A stretch of DNA of 7,796 bases from an uncultured Saprospiraceae bacterium (GTDB lineage Bacteria; Bacteroidota; Bacteroidia; Chitinophagales; Saprospiraceae). The notes under the pieces were generated by a model. It worked only from the letters and a program-made list of their open reading frames with translations. It made no database searches and had not been told where the DNA came from. Below, piece by piece: positions 5,774 through 7,796 of this stretch; positions within the stretch are counted from its first letter, which is position 1; each line of letters begins with the position of its first letter. A program made the translations under genes and the position numbers. Location: NCBI GenBank assembly GCA_937921525.1, contig CAKZUM010000411.1, forward strand, positions 1-7,796, given 5' to 3'.

Positions 5774-7300
5774 TCAAGACTGGAAACCAATCTTAGTAGA
5801 AGAATTAGGATCTGTCTTATAAAACTGCTTTCGCAATTTCTTCAATCGCTCTAAAGCTTTCTCGAAGTAAGTTAACGGCTTTTGAATTTTATTTTTCTTG
5901 ACCATATCATAGCCATAGATATTAACTGCATCAGAAACTAGGCGTTTCAAATCCGCCCCAGTAAAGCCATCTGTTTCTTTGATGATAGTTGCCAATTCTG
6001 TCTTGGAAGGCTGTAATTTACCTTTTGACAAATAGGTTTTTAAAATATCCATTCTCGCCTCTTCATTAGGCAATTTCATCTCTAACCACAATTCAATCCG
6101 ACCACTTCTGATCAAGGCATCTGGAATACTAGACAGCAACATGGTCGTCATGACTACGGTAATTCCTTTATTGGCCTTTGATTCCAAGCCATCCAGCAAA
6201 GTCAACAAGTATCTATAAAAACCCTCGTCTCGACCATTTTCTAATAAAAGATCACAATCATCAATAAAAACAATACTTGGCGAATTGTTCCTCGCTGCTG
6301 CCATAATACGGTGTACTTCTCTATAGAAATTACCTGTACCGCTGATAACCGTTCCGTCAATCAAAAAGAATTTACTTTTTAATCGGTGCGCTAAAGCTTT
6401 ACCTACACTGGTCTTACCTGTACCTGGTGAACCATATAGTAAAACTCCTCGTTTGGGTATCATACCATACTCTTCTGCTAATTCAGGGTTTTCCAGTGGC
6501 GTGATGACATCAATCTCTAATTGCTTGATGACCTCATCTAAACCTTTCAGTTCGGATAGCTTTACCTTTTCTACATCCTTTCGATCTACATTACTGACAA
6601 TTGCATGATTTTCTAACTCCTCTATTAATTGGGCTGCTGAATACGATTTTTCCTCTACCTCAATCAATTTACAAGCTCGCTTAATTTGATTGACATTCAG
6701 ATTAGCAGAATATTGATGAATACGCTTATAGTCTACCTTTGAAAAGGCAATGCCCCCAAATTTCTTGAAAAAGAAAGCATAATCCTTGGCAGTCAGCTTA
6801 TCCATGTCAACTGTTAGGCATTCCACGTAAAATTTATGCGTCAAGTAGCTTCTATTGACACCAAGAACTAATTTCTTATTGTGATCCTGTAGATAGTTGA
6901 GGATCGCATCAATCGTAAATTCCTCTAAACCGATCGGTCGTCTTGCGTAATAAGATTCCGATAAAGCACCTTCAATAGTGGTAAAGTCATCTACGATCAC
7001 TACATCTTTATTTTCAAAAGCTTTAATGATTGTTTTATAGATGGCCTCCTCTACTCGAAAGGCATCGGTCTTTTCTACCGTTAAAAATATATCTGCTAAT
7101 CGGACATATTCCGCTTTTAAGTCTTTGCTTAGGGCCTTTAAAATGGTAGATTTGCCGTAATTAGAGGAAACGTTCAAAGCTACAAGCGGGCTTTTTTGCA
7201 ATTTCTCTTTCGTTTCCGCAAACGCTTTCTTTTGGGAAGGAGATAATTTGATGACGGCTTTTCGGCCGTTTTTGGAAGGGATGGTTTTGGTGATTTCCAT
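5774..7300 (-). CDS. Two-domain AAA-family ATPase with non-standard catalytic positions
   Basis: The 508-residue product has two ATPase-like modules. Module 1 (about 20-235) is degenerate: VSSNYGKST (44-52) lacks the first Gly of Walker A but keeps K50, and VVIVDD (100-105) resembles Walker B. Module 2 (about 250-490) is a classic AAA domain with GLDEVIKQL (253-261), Walker A GSPGTGKT (290-297), Walker B IVFIDD (343-348), the second region of homology ending in ALIRSGR (R398, R401) and the sensor-2 helix GFTGADLKRLV (445-454). Three usual positions differ: the catalytic Glu of Walker B is Asp (D348), the sensor-1 Asn aligns with Met (M387), and the pore-loop aromatic aligns with Gly (GTG, 321-323). 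There is no signal peptide or membrane segment. Its role is unknown; it probably remodels a protein partner. The start MEITKT is the only good in-frame ATG. It stands alone, with copies of one palindromic element close on each side. Confidence 0.88.
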   Translation of the reverse strand: MEITKTIPSKNGRKAVIKLSPSQKKAFAETKEKLQKSPLVALNVSSNYGKSTILKALSKDLKAEYVRLADIFLTVEKTDAFRVEEAIYKTIIKAFENKDVVIVDDFTTIEGALSESYYARRPIGLEEFTIDAILNYLQDHNKKLVLGVNRSYLTHKFYVECLTVDMDKLTAKDYAFFFKKFGGIAFSKVDYKRIHQYSANLNVNQIKRACKLIEVEEKSYSAAQLIEELENHAIVSNVDRKDVEKVKLSELKGLDEVIKQLEIDVITPLENPELAEEYGMIPKRGVLLYGSPGTGKTSVGKALAHRLKSKFFLIDGTVISGTGNFYREVHRIMAAARNNSPSIVFIDDCDLLLENGRDEGFYRYLLTLLDGLESKANKGITVVMTTMLLSSIPDALIRSGRIELWLEMKLPNEEARMDILKTYLSKGKLQPSKTELATIIKETDGFTGADLKRLVSDAVNIYGYDMVKKNKIQKPLTYFEKALERLKKLRKQFYKTDPNSSTKIGFQS

Positions 7301-7329
7301 TCAATTATTTTGAGTGTTTGGTTTGGTAG

Positions 7330-7459
7330 TTGGACAAAAAGCAGAGAACGCAATAATTTTTTACCACATTTTTTTTTTACCACATAGGTACATAGGGCAC
7401 ATAGCGGTTATTTTCTTTGTGACCTATTTGGTTAAAATATTGCGCTTACTTTTGTCCAA
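7330..7459. repeat. Palindromic element, copy B, with longer terminal arms (upstream of the AAA ATPase gene)
   Basis: The core carries the same 26-base arm as copy A (7379-7404) after ten T's. The other arm (7415-7437) is diverged and lacks one 8-bp unit. A short partial duplicate of the tip (TTTTTTACCACAT, 7357-7369) precedes the core. Outside it are further matched arms: CGCAATA (7349-7355) with TATTGCG (7438-7444), and TTGGACAAAA (7330-7339) with TTTTGTCCAA (7450-7459). The whole 130 bp is therefore one imperfect palindrome. It ends 30 bp before the ATPase start codon, so the gene's promoter lies in or beside it. Confidence 0.85.
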
Positions 7460-7478
7460 GTACTTACTTTTTTGATTT

Positions 7479-7486
7479 TATCTTTG
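7479..7486 (+). promoter_or_regulatory. Possible -7 promoter box facing the right-edge structured region
   Basis: TATCTTTG is an exact match to TAnnTTTG and identical to the acpH box. A TTTG at 7451-7454 lies 24 bp upstream, a little too far for a standard -33. In DNA this AT-rich a few such matches are expected by chance, so this is tentative. Confidence 0.25.
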
Positions 7487-7588
7487 GTCTCTCATATTAT
7501 AAACAATTATAACTGTATAAAAGTTCCTTGTAGTATTGGGAGGGATGATTTTAAAGGAGAATACTTTTTGTTAGTGTAAGCATACTTA

Positions 7589-7650
7589 GATCGTCGAGGT
7601 TTGTAACCTCGATGCCATACGATCATCATATTGCATTGAGGTTACAAACC
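7589..7650. repeat. REP-like palindrome with a second inverted copy
   Basis: GATCGT (7589-7594) and ACGATC (7619-7624) enclose a perfect hairpin TCGAGGTT-TGT-AACCTCGA (7594-7612). The segment 7598-7618 is also repeated in reverse complement at 7630-7650 with 19 of 21 bases matching, including the 13-base GGTTTGTAACCTC. The left copy can thus fold on itself or pair with the right copy. The layout resembles REP/BIME-type extragenic palindromes; no RAYT transposase is in the window. Confidence 0.7.
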
Positions 7651-7696
7651 ATACCCGTCAGGCTAAGAGACGGACTCTTAGTAGCAGACACTTAGA

Positions 7697-7741
7697 AAGT
7701 GGCTGATACTTGAGGTCTACGAAAAGGTGTCAGCCATTTTT
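7697..7741 (+). terminator. Terminator-like stem-loop near the right edge
   Basis: AAGTGGCTGATAC (7697-7709) pairs with GTGTCAGCCATTT (7727-7739) over 13 positions, two of them G-T wobbles, with a 17-nt loop; a run of five T's closes it (7737-7741). GCAGACA (7684-7690) and TGTCTGC (7746-7752) can pair outside it, so the hairpin is nested in a larger one. No plus-strand gene upstream is known. Confidence 0.5.
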
Positions 7742-7796
7742 AAAATGTCTGCCACCAAGAATTCGTTGTTAATGACCTGATTATCTTTTTTAATAA

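Larger units (their letters stand above)
7460..7796. other. Gene-free, hairpin-rich right edge; possible structured RNA on the plus strand
   Basis: No protein-coding gene is supported. On the plus strand there is a possible promoter box (7479-7486), then a REP-like double hairpin (7589-7650). Two overlapping, mutually exclusive stems follow: CCGTC/GACGG (7655-7659, 7669-7673) and CTAAGAG/CTCTTAG (7663-7669, 7675-7681). A terminator-like hairpin ends the series (7697-7741). This could be a transcript of about 250 nt or simply a cluster of repeats. Confidence 0.35.

Noticed and set aside
7180..7383. Minus-strand open frame of 67 codons at the AAA ATPase 5' end
   Set aside because: It is a Lys/Arg-rich out-of-frame shadow that starts inside palindromic copy B.
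7717..7794. Short minus-strand open frame entering from the right edge (25 residues, ending FLVADILKMADTFS)
   Set aside because: Protein-like composition, but too short and it overlaps the nested hairpins. It could be the C-terminus of a gene beyond the window; sequence to the right would decide.

Overview
The window looks like chromosomal DNA from a member of the Bacteroidota. It is AT-rich, and none of the genes has a clear Shine-Dalgarno sequence. Three of the six genes carry a match or near-match to the Bacteroidota -7 promoter box (TAnnTTTG) just 4-5 bases before the start codon. The protein types also fit this phylum. I cannot name a genus; Saprospiria-like is only a guess.

Layout, left to right. 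(1) A DEAD-box RNA helicase on the minus strand, cut by the left edge of the window. (2) trmD, the tRNA m1G37 methyltransferase, also minus. It is separated from the helicase by a roughly 290-bp spacer that is itself a long imperfect inverted repeat. (3) Divergent from trmD, a YkuK-type RNase H-fold protein on the plus strand, then an ACP phosphodiesterase (AcpH family), also plus. Between them lies a second inverted-repeat spacer and a 7-bp phased repeat that runs into the acpH promoter. (4) A Crp/Fnr-family regulator (minus), convergent with acpH. The convergent spacer holds an array of four short palindromes and a strong intrinsic terminator for the regulator. (5) About 1 kb without a recognisable gene, holding a nested inverted repeat upstream of the regulator and scattered hairpins. 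(6) A two-domain AAA-family ATPase (minus), with a copy of the same ACCACATAGG-type palindromic element about 30-55 bp away on each side. (7) About 340 bp of non-coding DNA at the right edge, rich in hairpins and ending in a terminator-like stem-loop on the plus strand.

The genes do not form an obvious pathway. They look like single-gene units of RNA metabolism (helicase, TrmD, RNase H-like protein), cofactor turnover of acyl carrier protein (AcpH) and regulation (Crp/Fnr). Almost every intergenic space is filled with palindromic or inverted-repeat DNA of several unrelated families. The two most notable items are the AAA ATPase, which has non-standard catalytic, sensor and pore positions and is bracketed by two copies of one palindromic element, and the structured, possibly transcribed segment at the right edge. 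No CRISPR array, tRNA, rRNA, transposase or phage gene was seen.
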